From NCBI RefSeq assembly GCF_008386395.1, contig NZ_CP043761.1:3348001-3412000 (forward strand): a DNA stretch of 64,000 nt, in the 5' to 3' direction. Each line of letters opens with the position of its first letter. The first letter of the stretch is position 1. This DNA is from Paenibacillus sp. 37 (GTDB lineage Bacteria; Bacillota; Bacilli; Paenibacillales; Paenibacillaceae). Below are positions 15,122 through 23,747 of this stretch, piece by piece. Both the position numbers and the translations under genes were made by a program. A model generated the notes under the pieces. It was given only the letters and a program-made list of their open reading frames with translations, did not search any database and was not told the DNA's origin.

Positions 15122-17658
15122 ACCAACACACTGATCACACAGACACTACAGGCATACGGCCGGACAGGAACAAGTTGTTGCTAAAATATCCTTCTTCCTG
15201 GTGGCAAGGGTTGTGGCGAGAAGCGCTTCCTTCCGGAAACGGTAAGCTTGGTGCTTCAGTGCAAGGCGGAATTCAGACGGAAACTGTGCTCTTGCAGCAC
15301 AGTGAATTATGGCATTGGGGGCGCAAAGATGAACTGCCCGATGTCAGTCATACCTTATCAGAAACCCGTAAGTTAATGGATGAGGAACGATATTTGGAGG
15401 CAAGCTGGCATCTGACCCGTACACTGCAAGCAGAAGGTTATGCGTCCAAGTTGTCTTCACGATACCCACTGGCTACAATGACGGTGGAAATGAAGTGTAA
15501 TAACGCTTTTCGCAAATATCGGCGGGAACTGGATATGGACACAGGGGAAGTTCAGGTCCGCTGGCAGGACGGAAGTGACAACTATACAAGAAGTCTGTTC
15601 GTCTCACGTGCAGACGATTGTGTTGTCTATGAGATCGAGACTCATAGAGTGAAAGATGGAACAAGTGCGCAGGGAACAGGTTCGGCTGAGCATTCATCGC
15701 TGTCGGGGACAATAGGCCTGCAATTCCCGCAGGGCGACAGGGTGAGAGAAGATGAGGAGTTCAACGCACTAAAGTCGTCTATAACGATAAGAATTGATCG
15801 GGATGATAGTGGAGACTATCTGTGCTATGGCGGGCAAAATGACGATGGACAGGACTACGGAGCGGTGCTGCGACTGATCCAATTGAACGAAATACCTGGT
15901 GCGAGTCATGATCAACAAAAGGAAAGCGAACCTAACGAAGATATGCTTAGCAGGCAACTTCATTTCCATATCTCTGGAAAAGTGCTTGTGCTTGTTAAAA
16001 TGTTTGCTACGGGCAGACGAGCGCAGGAATGGACACGGTTAAAGCAGGAACTCGCATCGCTTGAGAGCGACTACAATACGTTGCTGGATCGGCATATCTC
16101 ACTGCATCAACCGTTGTTTCGGTCCGCTGAGCTTGATCTGGGTGATAAAACGGATGACGGGCGCTGTAATGAAGACTTACTTCTGGAAGCCTATGAAGGT
16201 GAAGCACCTACAGGGTTTGTGCGCAAGATGTGGGCCTATGGTCGATATCTATTTATCAGCGGAACCTCTGAATATAGCGGATTGCCATTTGGATTATACG
16301 GCTTGTGGGGTGGTGATTATCGCTTGATCTGGGGTCACAATATGGCGAATGAGAATGTGCAAATGATGTATTGGCACACTGACGTAGGTGGTTTATCCCA
16401 TCTGAATCGTTCGTTGTTCCGCTATTACAACGGATTAATGGATGACTTTCGCGACAATGCTCGCAAGTTATATGGCTGCCGAGGAATTTACATTCCCGCT
16501 GGAACAACACCGGGTATCGGTGTGCCTAACCAGATTGTTCCGGTAATTATGAACTGGACCGGAGCAGCAGGATGGATCGCCAGACATTATTATGCACATT
16601 ATCAGTTCACTGGAGATAAGCAGTTTCTGCTCGAGGAAGCCCTGCCCTTCATGAAGGAGGCCCTTCAGTTCTATGAAGATTTTCTGGTGCTGGGTGAAGA
16701 CGGAAAATACAAGATATACCCGTCTGTTTCGCCAGAGAATACACCTGAGAATTTTATGCCTAAGCATGGACAGCCACTGGCGCATCCTATGCCTACAGCC
16801 ATTAATGCCACCATGGACATTGCTATTATTAAAGAACTGCTACAGCATGTCATTGCAGCCAGTCGACTAACTGGAGTACATACGACTAAGATTCCGTGCT
16901 GGGAAGCCATGCTGGAGCATATGCCCGACTATTTAATTGAAGCGGAGGGAGCTGTGAAAGAATGGCTGCATCCTGCGTTTGAAGATCGACGTGATCATCG
17001 TCATCTTTCACACCTGTATCCTGTTTTTCCAGGACAGGAGCTCACCCGTGAAGAACAGCCAGAACTGTTCCAAGCGTTCGAGACAGCAGTTGATCAGCGA
17101 AGGCTTGGTGCTCAGAGTGGTTGGTCCCTTACACATATGTCGTCCATATATGCTCGACTTGGCAATGGTGAGCGGGCGCTGGAAAGTCTCGATATTCTTG
17201 CGCGCTCCTGTGTTCTGAGTAATGGGTATACCTTGCATAATGACTGGCGTAATATGGGGGTATGTATGTCGATGCCCGCTGCTCCGATTCAGCTGGATGC
17301 CAATATGGGCTGGGTTAATGCAGTACAGGAAATGCTGCTCTATGTGTCAGAACAATGGATCAAGTTACTGCCAGCATTGCCAAAACGGTGGACACAAGGT
17401 TCCATTCGTGACTGGTGCATACCAGGAGGTAGAATGTCCTGTACATGGAACCGGAACTCGGGCTTCTTCCGGGCAGAACTTGTCGCGGACCGGCGGATCA
17501 ATACGAAGCTTCATATTCCTGAATGGGTGAACGGATGCGTGATGCTCAGCAAAAGTGCCTGCTTATGTGAACTTGATGATAATGGCATCTATGAGCTTGA
17601 AATTGAAGTTGGTGGGGAACTAGTACTGGAGCAGTTAGCATCTGGACATATGCAATAA
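15118..17658 (+). CDS. GH95 family alpha-L-fucosidase/alpha-L-galactosidase-like
   Basis: This 846-aa protein has no export signal. It matches GH95 (inverting alpha-1,2-L-fucosidases and alpha-L-galactosidases): an N-terminal beta domain beginning with ALPSGNGKLGASVQGG, an (alpha/alpha)6 barrel and a C-terminal beta cap. The catalytic set is present: Asn411 and Asn413 in NENVQMMYW, Glu540 in PSVSPENTP, and Asp727 in QLDANMGW. The usual QIDGNFG has become QLDANMG, so the pocket may differ from standard fucosidases. It starts at GTG 15118, overlapping the GH105 stop, after AGGGCGG. It is the last gene of the operon. In a rhamnogalacturonan context the likely targets are L-fucose or L-galactose side residues. 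Confidence 0.82.
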   Translation: MNQHTDHTDTTGIRPDRNKLLLKYPSSWWQGLWREALPSGNGKLGASVQGGIQTETVLLQHSELWHWGRKDELPDVSHTLSETRKLMDEERYLEASWHLTRTLQAEGYASKLSSRYPLATMTVEMKCNNAFRKYRRELDMDTGEVQVRWQDGSDNYTRSLFVSRADDCVVYEIETHRVKDGTSAQGTGSAEHSSLSGTIGLQFPQGDRVREDEEFNALKSSITIRIDRDDSGDYLCYGGQNDDGQDYGAVLRLIQLNEIPGASHDQQKESEPNEDMLSRQLHFHISGKVLVLVKMFATGRRAQEWTRLKQELASLESDYNTLLDRHISLHQPLFRSAELDLGDKTDDGRCNEDLLLEAYEGEAPTGFVRKMWAYGRYLFISGTSEYSGLPFGLYGLWGGDYRLIWGHNMANENVQMMYWHTDVGGLSHLNRSLFRYYNGLMDDFRDNARKLYGCRGIYIPAGTTPGIGVPNQIVPVIMNWTGAAGWIARHYYAHYQFTGDKQFLLEEALPFMKEALQFYEDFLVLGEDGKYKIYPSVSPENTPENFMPKHGQPLAHPMPTAINATMDIAIIKELLQHVIAASRLTGVHTTKIPCWEAMLEHMPDYLIEAEGAVKEWLHPAFEDRRDHRHLSHLYPVFPGQELTREEQPELFQAFETAVDQRRLGAQSGWSLTHMSSIYARLGNGERALESLDILARSCVLSNGYTLHNDWRNMGVCMSMPAAPIQLDANMGWVNAVQEMLLYVSEQWIKLLPALPKRWTQGSIRDWCIPGGRMSCTWNRNSGFFRAELVADRRINTKLHIPEWVNGCVMLSKSACLCELDDNGIYELEIEVGGELVLEQLASGHMQ

Positions 17659-17739
17659 AAAGTCCACATTAGGCGCCTTTTCACGTAGCAATTATCAGTT
17701 GCTGCGAATACTTTCAAAGTACTGAACAGACTGAAGAGC

Positions 17740-17795
17740 AAAACAGCGGCACTCAAAGACTTATTTTCCAGTCTAGAAGTGCTGCTGTTTTTGTG
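17740..17795. terminator. bidirectional terminator between sugar locus and DUF817 gene
   Basis: The arms AAACAGCGGCACT (17741-17753) and AGTGCTGCTGTTT (17778-17790) pair with a single mismatch and are flanked by A and T runs. It can stop the sugar operon and the convergent DUF817 gene. Confidence 0.75.
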
Positions 17796-17821
17796 ATAAG
17801 GGGATGTAATGGCTCGTCAGG

Positions 17822-18598
17822 TTATGATTCATCTGCGGTTCGATTGGCCTTCACATATTTAAGTTGCGCAACGATGATGACGCTAATGATTACCAGCAGG
17901 AACCACGAACTAATTTTGCTAAAGCTAACCAGTTGCCAGGCATCATGCTGATCAGGATATTTCCAGCCATTGAAGAAGGTAGCGATATTCTCAGCAGTCC
18001 AAATGAAGAAACCAACAATGATAAAAGCAAGCGATAAGGGCATTCGATAGGTCGTTGCTCGTACCCGGTAAATAATCCAGGTTTTCCAGAAGACGACGAA
18101 TACAAGCGCCGTCAGCCACCAGCGAAAATCGGGCATAAAATGATGAGTGAAAAAGTTAATATAGATGGCTGCTCCCAGCAGCATGGAAGGTGCAAAACCA
18201 GGCCATCCCGTCATGTCCATTCGCAGTCTTCGCCACACCTGACACATAAAACTGGCTACACTTGCATACATGAATCCGCTATAAAGAGGGACACCCAGGA
18301 TTTTGGTGTAAGCTGGCTCAGGGTAAGACCAAGATCCCATCCATACTTTATAAATCTCCAGCACCAGGCCTATAATGTGAAATACACAGATGACCTTAAT
18401 TTCATCCCGGGTTTCCAAGCCGCTTCGATACATCAGGTACTGCACAGCAAGTAATACAAGCAGAATGGCATCATACCGATGAAGGAAAGGAATAGGAATT
18501 ACGCTGGACAGGGCCAGTGTACCAAAGATCGCTACGGGAAATATGCAGCTCATGGCCTGATGATAGCCAAAATGAAGTAGTTGTATTAGAGATTTCAA
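17822..18598 (-). CDS. DUF817 integral membrane protein (YoaT-like)
   Basis: This is a 258-aa polytopic membrane protein with about eight predicted helices. It matches the DUF817 family (Bacillus YoaT) through GSWSYPEPAY, GVPLYSGFMYASVASFMCQVWRR, AIYINFFTHHFMPDFRWW and FIWTAENIATFFNGWKYP. The function of the family is unknown; conserved histidines in FTHHFMPD could bind metal or quinone. The start chosen is TTG 18598, preceded by AAAGGAG; an upstream in-frame TTG at 18634 would add 12 residues that overlap the Shine-Dalgarno. It is transcribed opposite to its neighbours and appears monocistronic. Confidence 0.82.
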   Translation of the reverse strand: MKSLIQLLHFGYHQAMSCIFPVAIFGTLALSSVIPIPFLHRYDAILLVLLAVQYLMYRSGLETRDEIKVICVFHIIGLVLEIYKVWMGSWSYPEPAYTKILGVPLYSGFMYASVASFMCQVWRRLRMDMTGWPGFAPSMLLGAAIYINFFTHHFMPDFRWWLTALVFVVFWKTWIIYRVRATTYRMPLSLAFIIVGFFIWTAENIATFFNGWKYPDQHDAWQLVSFSKISSWFLLVIISVIIVAQLKYVKANRTADES

Positions 18599-18822
18599 GT
18601 TGAGATAAACTCCTTTCCAAACATGTTGGAGCAAGATTCACTTAAGATTTAAGGTTCTTCATCACGGGCGTTTTTGCCTACACTTTATAATATAGATATG
18701 ATCCATGAATAAAAAGAGAAAAAAACGCGCAAATCTGTTCTTGTTTTCAAACTGGAATCATCATGAGAACGCTCTATAAGAGGCGATAGGGTCACTCCAT
18801 GTATATTCTCTTCTGGTTATGT

Positions 18823-18828
18823 TAAAAT
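18823..18828 (+). promoter_or_regulatory. possible extended -10 of yojF-bshB2
   Basis: TGTTAAAAT is an extended -10 element about 37 nt before the yojF start. The -35 position (TGTATA, 18800-18805) is poor, so this call is tentative. Confidence 0.35.
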
Positions 18829-18864
18829 GAAATTCGTACAATTACATTAGACAAGGAGGCCGCT

Positions 18865-19209
18865 ATGCAACCGATTAAACCTCAAGATATTCAGCTCCGG
18901 ATCAATGAACTTGTGGATCAGGACTTATACGTACACCTCGAACTCACGTCTGGAGCGTATGCGCATCACTATGACAGTTCGAAGCACCCAGCATCGGCAT
19001 TCATTACTAATGCGGCCATACGATATACGCAGGGGTCCATTTCAGGTACGGGTCCATACCGGGTTGGTCTGAAAACCACTCAGGGATGGATTTACGCCGA
19101 GGGCCTTACACATATTGACGAACAGGACCAAGAAAGACTGATTCTGGCTGGTCACGATACCCAAGGTAAACTAGTTGTGGCGTTACAATTAAGCCGAGAG
19201 ATGTTCTGA
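18865..19209 (+). CDS. yojF: YojF family (DUF1806) protein
   Basis: This 114-aa soluble protein matches the DUF1806/YojF family, which in Bacillus sits directly before bshB2. Visible family features are LYVHLELTSGAYAHH near the start, FITNAAIRYTQGSISGTGPYRVGLKT in the middle and WIYAEGLTHID. Its role is not established; the conserved pairing suggests it assists or regulates the bacillithiol deacetylase. A strong ACAAGGAGG lies 5 nt before ATG 18865. It ends 23 nt before the deacetylase start, so the two are co-transcribed. Confidence 0.85.
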   Translation: MQPIKPQDIQLRINELVDQDLYVHLELTSGAYAHHYDSSKHPASAFITNAAIRYTQGSISGTGPYRVGLKTTQGWIYAEGLTHIDEQDQERLILAGHDTQGKLVVALQLSREMF

Positions 19210-19232
19210 TGAAAGCGGAGGATTGAATAACC

Positions 19233-19907
19233 ATGAATACTATACACAATGAGCATGAACGAATCTTGGTGGTGTATCCACACCCGGATGATGAAGCTTT
19301 CTCAGTGTCCGGAACATTAGCCAAGTACATAGAAGGTGGCTCTCACGTTACCTATGCTTGTCTAACACTGGGCGAGATGGGACGCAACATGGGGATTCCT
19401 CCTTTTGCTAACCGCGTCACATTGCCTCAGATCCGTAAACAAGAACTGATTGAAGCTTCAGCAGCCATTGGAATTCAGGATTTAAGAATGCTTGGTTTCC
19501 ACGATAAAATGATCGAATTCGAAGACCCGCAACTACTCGACGATAGTATCATGGCACTGATCAAGGAACTGAATCCATCCCTTGTGATTACCTTCTATCC
19601 AGGGTTCAGTGTACATCCCGATCATGATGCGACGGGAGAAGCCGTCATTCGGACGATTAGTCGTCTTCCTGTAGGAGAGCGTCCATTGGTTCATTGCGTT
19701 GCATTTGCCCACAACCAGGAACAATTCATTGGTAAAGCGGATGTAATCGTTGATGTATCCGGATTTTTGAAACAAAAAATGGCGTCGATCCGCGCCCACC
19801 GTTCACAGTTTCAGGCAGCCGAGCTTGTCGGGGATCGAGAGTTGAATTCAGAAGAGATCCAAGCCCGTTTTGGCAGAGAAACATTCTGGACCTACCCATT
19901 TGCCTAA
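19233..19907 (+). CDS. bshB2: bacillithiol biosynthesis deacetylase BshB2
   Basis: This 224-aa zinc hydrolase of the LmbE/PIG-L family removes the acetyl group from GlcNAc-malate in bacillithiol synthesis; Bacillus also has BshB1 for this step. The metal site is visible as HPDDEAF (His17, Asp19, Asp20) and HPDHDATG (His128, Asp130, His131). The order yojF-bshB2 matches Bacillus yojF-yojG, which supports BshB2 over other LmbE proteins. The start is ATG 19233 with GGAGGA about 11 nt upstream. A terminator follows directly. Bacillithiol buffers copper and zinc and protects thiols, which may be relevant to the copper-type cluster that follows. Confidence 0.9.
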   Translation: MNTIHNEHERILVVYPHPDDEAFSVSGTLAKYIEGGSHVTYACLTLGEMGRNMGIPPFANRVTLPQIRKQELIEASAAIGIQDLRMLGFHDKMIEFEDPQLLDDSIMALIKELNPSLVITFYPGFSVHPDHDATGEAVIRTISRLPVGERPLVHCVAFAHNQEQFIGKADVIVDVSGFLKQKMASIRAHRSQFQAAELVGDRELNSEEIQARFGRETFWTYPFA

Positions 19908-19919
19908 CACCATTACGTA

Positions 19920-19949
19920 GAAGTCGCCAATTGGCGGCTTTTTTTTGTT
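19920..19949 (+). terminator. rho-independent terminator after bshB2
   Basis: The stem AAGTCGCC/GGCGGCTT is followed by a long T tract. Confidence 0.88.
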
Positions 19950-20121
19950 TACATCACAATATCGACACAAAAATGTAGTGTTTATAGCCTGATTGAGCTA
20001 TATGGAATAAATATCATTTTAAGTACACTGTGATCAGGATTGTGATAACGCTTCATTTATTACATTGCTTCAATGGATGAGGAACATGGAGAGTTGATTT
20101 TAAGTGGAATGGAGGGATGGT
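19950..20121. promoter_or_regulatory. regulatory region before the nos-like cluster
   Basis: This non-coding stretch holds a direct repeat of TGTGAT (20029-20034 and 20041-20046, 12 bp apart). It also holds a sequence resembling a CcpA cre site (TGATAACGCTTCAT at 20043-20056, 12 of 14 consensus positions). No convincing -35/-10 pair was identified and no symmetric FNR box is present. Confidence 0.3.
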
Positions 20122-20232
20122 GTGTACAACCAACGTATATTTTGGATTAATGTAAGACCCGTTGAATACATTGCCACAGCAATAAGCAACTGTAACAAGA
20201 AGCCGGAATTGCGCGGTTTGAATCATGAGTAA
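20122..20232 (+). CDS. possible 36-aa leader peptide overlapping nosD start
   Basis: A GTG-initiated reading frame of 36 codons follows GGAGGGA by about 5 nt and ends at TAA 20230-20232, inside the first codons of nosD. nosD has no good ribosome binding site of its own, so this frame could couple translation into nosD. The peptide (MYNQRIFWINVRP at its start) resembles nothing I know. It may be chance. Confidence 0.25.
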   Translation: MYNQRIFWINVRPVEYIATAISNCNKKPELRGLNHE

Positions 20233-21613
20233 TCCTTGGGCAGGATTGGGTGCATTCGACAGCTGTAAGAAGAGTCGGGTTACGGGATTGATTTTTCTAA
20301 TTGGAATGATGATGCTCCTACTATCCCTTCCGCACGGTGCAATCATGGCCTCCGCCGGACCTCGTGATCTCATTCCCCTTCAGTCTATGATTGACCGTTC
20401 TGCACCTGGAGAAGTCATTGAGCTTGCATCAGGTCGTTATTCTGGACCCGTGACGATTGACAAAAACATCACCATTCAGGGTGATCCTGCGGTCATAGTT
20501 GTTAATGCGGAAGCCACCTCTACGATAATGATTCGCTCGGATGGGGTGAAATTGAGCGGTTTTACAATTGAACATGATACGAATGAACAGACTGCAGCGA
20601 TTCAGGTTGAAGGAGAAAACAGTGAGATCACGGATCTGCATATTCAGACCCAGGGGTATGGGATGATTATCCGGAATTCGAGTCAGGCAACGATTCAACG
20701 GAACAGCATTACGTGGGCCGGGTCTGATTCGGCTTCCAGTGGCCAGAAGGGCAATGGCATTGATCTGTACAACTCCCATGATAGCTTCATTGAAGCCAAT
20801 GAGATCACCGGCATGAGGGATGGAATCTATTTGGAGAACAGTCGCAAGTCTACCGTTCGAAATAACAGGCTGTTACATACAAGGTACGGCATCCACTGTA
20901 TGTACATTGACGGCTCTTCTGTCATGGACAATACCGGAGAGGAGAACATGACAGGTGCCATGATCATGGGCGTCAAGAATACGGTTATATCGGGCAATTC
21001 TTTTCGCAAACAAAGTACTAATGTACATTCCCAAGGGATTCTGTTGTATGACGTACATCAATCCTCTGTTCACAACAATGTAGTGGAAGGTAATCGTGTC
21101 GGCATGAATATTGCAGAATCGTCAGGAAATGAGATACATGACAATGCGTTGCTTCGGAATTTTGTTGGCATCCAGCTTGTTCTGGCAGAAGCTAATGAGT
21201 TTACACGTAACCGAATGGTGTCTAATGTCATTGAAGCTTCGGCACTGGATAGCCCGAATAATGTCCTGATGGAGAATTACTGGGACTCCTTTCAGGGGCT
21301 CGATCTGAATCAGGATGGAATCAGTGAAATTTCCTATGCCATCAATCCTTTTTATGAGCAACTGGTCAGTCGAAATTCTGCGTATCAGCTCTTTTTTCAA
21401 TCACCGGGTATGGTCTTTCTGAGTGACTTGTTTACAGAAGGCAGAGAACAATGGACTACCGACAAATCGCCACGAATGAGCATGGATACGGAATCTGATC
21501 TGCACATGTCAGTGGAAAGGGCAGCAGGTTCCAAGTTGGTGTGGATGTTCGGGTTAGTTCTGTTGGGTATGGCAACTTTTATAATCATCTATATGGGGGT
21601 ATTACGAAAATGA
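20225..21613 (+). CDS. nosD: NosD-like periplasmic right-handed beta-helix protein
   Basis: This 462-aa extracytoplasmic protein has a signal-type hydrophobic segment at residues ~20-43, a long right-handed beta-helix built from NosD/CASH repeats (for example NNRLLHTRYGIHCMY and NAILRN-type turns, residues ~60-360), and a C-terminal membrane anchor (~residues 437-459). NosD works with the NosFY ABC transporter in copper-site maturation of nitrous oxide reductase. No nosZ lies in this window, so the client may be another copper enzyme. Start ATG 20225 has a weak Shine-Dalgarno; the stop overlaps nosL by ATGA. It is the first gene of a nosD-nosL-nosY-nosF-thioredoxin unit. Confidence 0.85.
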   Translation: MSNPWAGLGAFDSCKKSRVTGLIFLIGMMMLLLSLPHGAIMASAGPRDLIPLQSMIDRSAPGEVIELASGRYSGPVTIDKNITIQGDPAVIVVNAEATSTIMIRSDGVKLSGFTIEHDTNEQTAAIQVEGENSEITDLHIQTQGYGMIIRNSSQATIQRNSITWAGSDSASSGQKGNGIDLYNSHDSFIEANEITGMRDGIYLENSRKSTVRNNRLLHTRYGIHCMYIDGSSVMDNTGEENMTGAMIMGVKNTVISGNSFRKQSTNVHSQGILLYDVHQSSVHNNVVEGNRVGMNIAESSGNEIHDNALLRNFVGIQLVLAEANEFTRNRMVSNVIEASALDSPNNVLMENYWDSFQGLDLNQDGISEISYAINPFYEQLVSRNSAYQLFFQSPGMVFLSDLFTEGREQWTTDKSPRMSMDTESDLHMSVERAAGSKLVWMFGLVLLGMATFIIIYMGVLRK

Positions 21614-22191
21614 ACAAAAGTTCGAACAGAAGATGGTCCATGGTTATGGTACTTATGTTTGGCATGGTATTGTTAACCGCTTGCGGAACTAAATACGCGG
21701 CATTGCCGATTAATGAAGACGTGGATATCTGTGCGATCTGTAAAATGCAAGTGAAGGACGATGCATATGCAACACAGCTCACTACGAAAGACGGCCAAAA
21801 TTACAAGTTCGATGATATCGGGTGTATGAACCAGTGGAAAACAGAAAATGGCACAGATAACATCGGCATGGACTATGTACGTGATTACAATGACAAGGAA
21901 TGGATTGAATACAGCAAAGCCACGTATGTATACGATGCTTCATTGCGTACGCCCATGGCATATGGAATTCTTAACTTTAAGGACAAACCTTCGGCTGAAG
22001 CTTTCATTGCAGAGCAAGGTGTTGGAACCATTATGACCGCTGAGGATCTTGCCTCCCATGACTGGAAACAGAACACAGAGAATATGGACATGATGGGTGA
22101 ACATGGGCATGATGAGCACGGACATGGTGAAGAAGGAGATGGTAATGAGATGCATCAGGAAGGTGAGATAGAAGAAGAGTCAGGCCACTAA
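21610..22191 (+). CDS. nosL: NosL-like copper lipoprotein with His-rich tail
   Basis: This 193-aa lipoprotein has a lipobox TAC with Cys25 as the predicted lipidated residue. NosL binds Cu(I) and hands it on for assembly of copper centres. The conserved Cys41-x-x-Cys44-Lys-Met46 segment (DICAICKMQV) and the FDDIGCMNQW and TYVYDASLRTPMAYG blocks identify the family. The C-terminal ~30 residues are rich in His, Met, Glu and Asp (HGHDEHGHGEEGDG), an extension that looks like an extra metal-binding tail. The ATG overlaps the nosD stop. The downstream permease start is 25 nt away. Confidence 0.88.
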   Translation: MNKSSNRRWSMVMVLMFGMVLLTACGTKYAALPINEDVDICAICKMQVKDDAYATQLTTKDGQNYKFDDIGCMNQWKTENGTDNIGMDYVRDYNDKEWIEYSKATYVYDASLRTPMAYGILNFKDKPSAEAFIAEQGVGTIMTAEDLASHDWKQNTENMDMMGEHGHDEHGHGEEGDGNEMHQEGEIEEESGH

Positions 22192-22216
22192 GTATGACAA
22201 TAGAAAATGGTGATCA

Positions 22217-23041
22217 ATGATGTCAGATATGATACAGATTGCAAGACGAGAAGTGAAAATGGGATTTCGCAATCCTTGGGCGTATTCGTTTCTGATCCTT
22301 TTTTGCACCTTTAGCTTAAGCTTGTTACTGCTGAATTCGCAGAATCTGGTTGAAGGATATTCGGGCACCACAGGTTCCATGTTGAATCTCATTCTCTACC
22401 TTTTGCCATTAATGACGCTATTCCTCGGTTCCTTCTCACTAACATCCGAAAAGGAAGACGGCAGTTGGCAACTCCTATCCACGTATCCCATCGGCACGAT
22501 GTCTTTTATTGTGGGCAAGTATCTTGGGCTGTCGATTGTTTTAATCACCATTGTTGCGTTTGGATACGGCCTGATGGGGGTCATTAGCGGAGTAATCGGG
22601 AATCCATTGGATACCATGACATATCTTCTTTTTCTGGCATTTTCCTGTGGACTGGTGTTGTTATTCCTAACTCTGGCGCTATTTATCGGTTCGTTGTCGC
22701 GCAATCGGTGGCAGGCGTTAACGATCTCGGTGACCGTATGGTTTTTCGCTGTTATTGGGTGGCCGACCTTATTGCTCTCTGTGCTGGGACTGATGCCTTA
22801 TCTGTGGGTGAAACCGCTACTGATTATACTAACGCTCATCAATCCGGCAGAGCTGGTGCGATTGTTTGTAGTCATCAAACTGGGAGGCGGCTCCATTCTT
22901 GGACCAGAATATTATCGATGGGTGGAGTGGGTGCAGCAACCAAGTGGCAGTTGGATCTTCATCGGGATATGCCTGTTCTGGATAACCTTCTCTATCTTGG
23001 CGGTATATGCGATCTGGGAGAGGGGGCGTTCTCATGGATAA
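22217..23041 (+). CDS. nosY: NosY-like ABC-2 type permease
   Basis: This 274-aa membrane protein has six predicted helices and an N-terminal cytoplasmic segment (MIQIARREVKMGFRNPWAY) typical of NosY/ABC-2 permeases. With NosF it forms the ABC transporter that partners NosD. ATG 22217 is preceded by only a weak GGTGATC. Its 3' end overlaps the ATPase gene by 8 bases, so the two are tightly coupled. Which small molecule or sulfur species this type of transporter moves is not settled for the family. Confidence 0.85.
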   Translation: MMSDMIQIARREVKMGFRNPWAYSFLILFCTFSLSLLLLNSQNLVEGYSGTTGSMLNLILYLLPLMTLFLGSFSLTSEKEDGSWQLLSTYPIGTMSFIVGKYLGLSIVLITIVAFGYGLMGVISGVIGNPLDTMTYLLFLAFSCGLVLLFLTLALFIGSLSRNRWQALTISVTVWFFAVIGWPTLLLSVLGLMPYLWVKPLLIILTLINPAELVRLFVVIKLGGGSILGPEYYRWVEWVQQPSGSWIFIGICLFWITFSILAVYAIWERGRSHG

Positions 23042-23747
23042 AGTAGGGCTCGAAGTGATAGGATTGTGCAAATCCATTAAAAAGCAACCCATTGTTGAGG
23101 ATATTTCCTTTCATTTGACTTCTGGACAAGTCCTTGCCCTCTGTGGAGGGAATGGCGCAGGAAAGAGCACGGTACTGCGTATGATCGCTGGAATTCTTCG
23201 GCCTACCTCCGGTGAGGTTGCGGTGAACAATGTGCGATGGTTGAAGGAACGCAAGCGTTATTCAGAGCAGATTGGATATATGCCGGACGATTATCAATTT
23301 AATCAAGGACTGAGTGCGGAGGAAATGCTTCTGTTCTGGGCTTCTCTGAGGAAAGTTCCCAAGGAGAGAGTACAGGAAGTACTGACCATGGTAGGTTTGG
23401 AAGATCAAAAGAAAAACCGGGTTACGACCTTCTCCAAAGGCATGCGCCAACGTGTGTTATTCGCCCAGGCTGTGCTGTCGAAACCTCCACTGCTCATCAT
23501 GGATGAGCCAACAAATGGATTGGACCCATTTTGGATGCAGGAATTAACTCAGCTGCTCAAGGGAATCAAACAGGATGGTCACATGGTCGTGTTCTCAACC
23601 CATCAGTTGGAGATCGCGGACGACATTGCGGATCAGGTGATATTCATGAACCATGGACGTAATGTTGGAGAGGGCTCCACTCACGACTTTCGTGATCAAT
23701 TTGGTTCGCTCCATGCAGCATTTCATCAAAGTCTTGGTTTAAAGTGA
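23034..23747 (+). CDS. nosF: NosF-like ABC transporter ATPase
   Basis: This 237-aa cytoplasmic ATPase has Walker A GGNGAGKST (residues ~38-46), signature FSKGMRQR (~133-140), Walker B LLIMDEP with Glu following Asp, and an H-loop STHQLE. It energises the NosY permease. ATG 23034 lies after GAGAGGGGG, inside the end of nosY. The stop overlaps the GTG of the thioredoxin gene. The fold is generic, and the NosF assignment rests mainly on its neighbours. Confidence 0.85.
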   Translation: MDKVGLEVIGLCKSIKKQPIVEDISFHLTSGQVLALCGGNGAGKSTVLRMIAGILRPTSGEVAVNNVRWLKERKRYSEQIGYMPDDYQFNQGLSAEEMLLFWASLRKVPKERVQEVLTMVGLEDQKKNRVTTFSKGMRQRVLFAQAVLSKPPLLIMDEPTNGLDPFWMQELTQLLKGIKQDGHMVVFSTHQLEIADDIADQVIFMNHGRNVGEGSTHDFRDQFGSLHAAFHQSLGLK

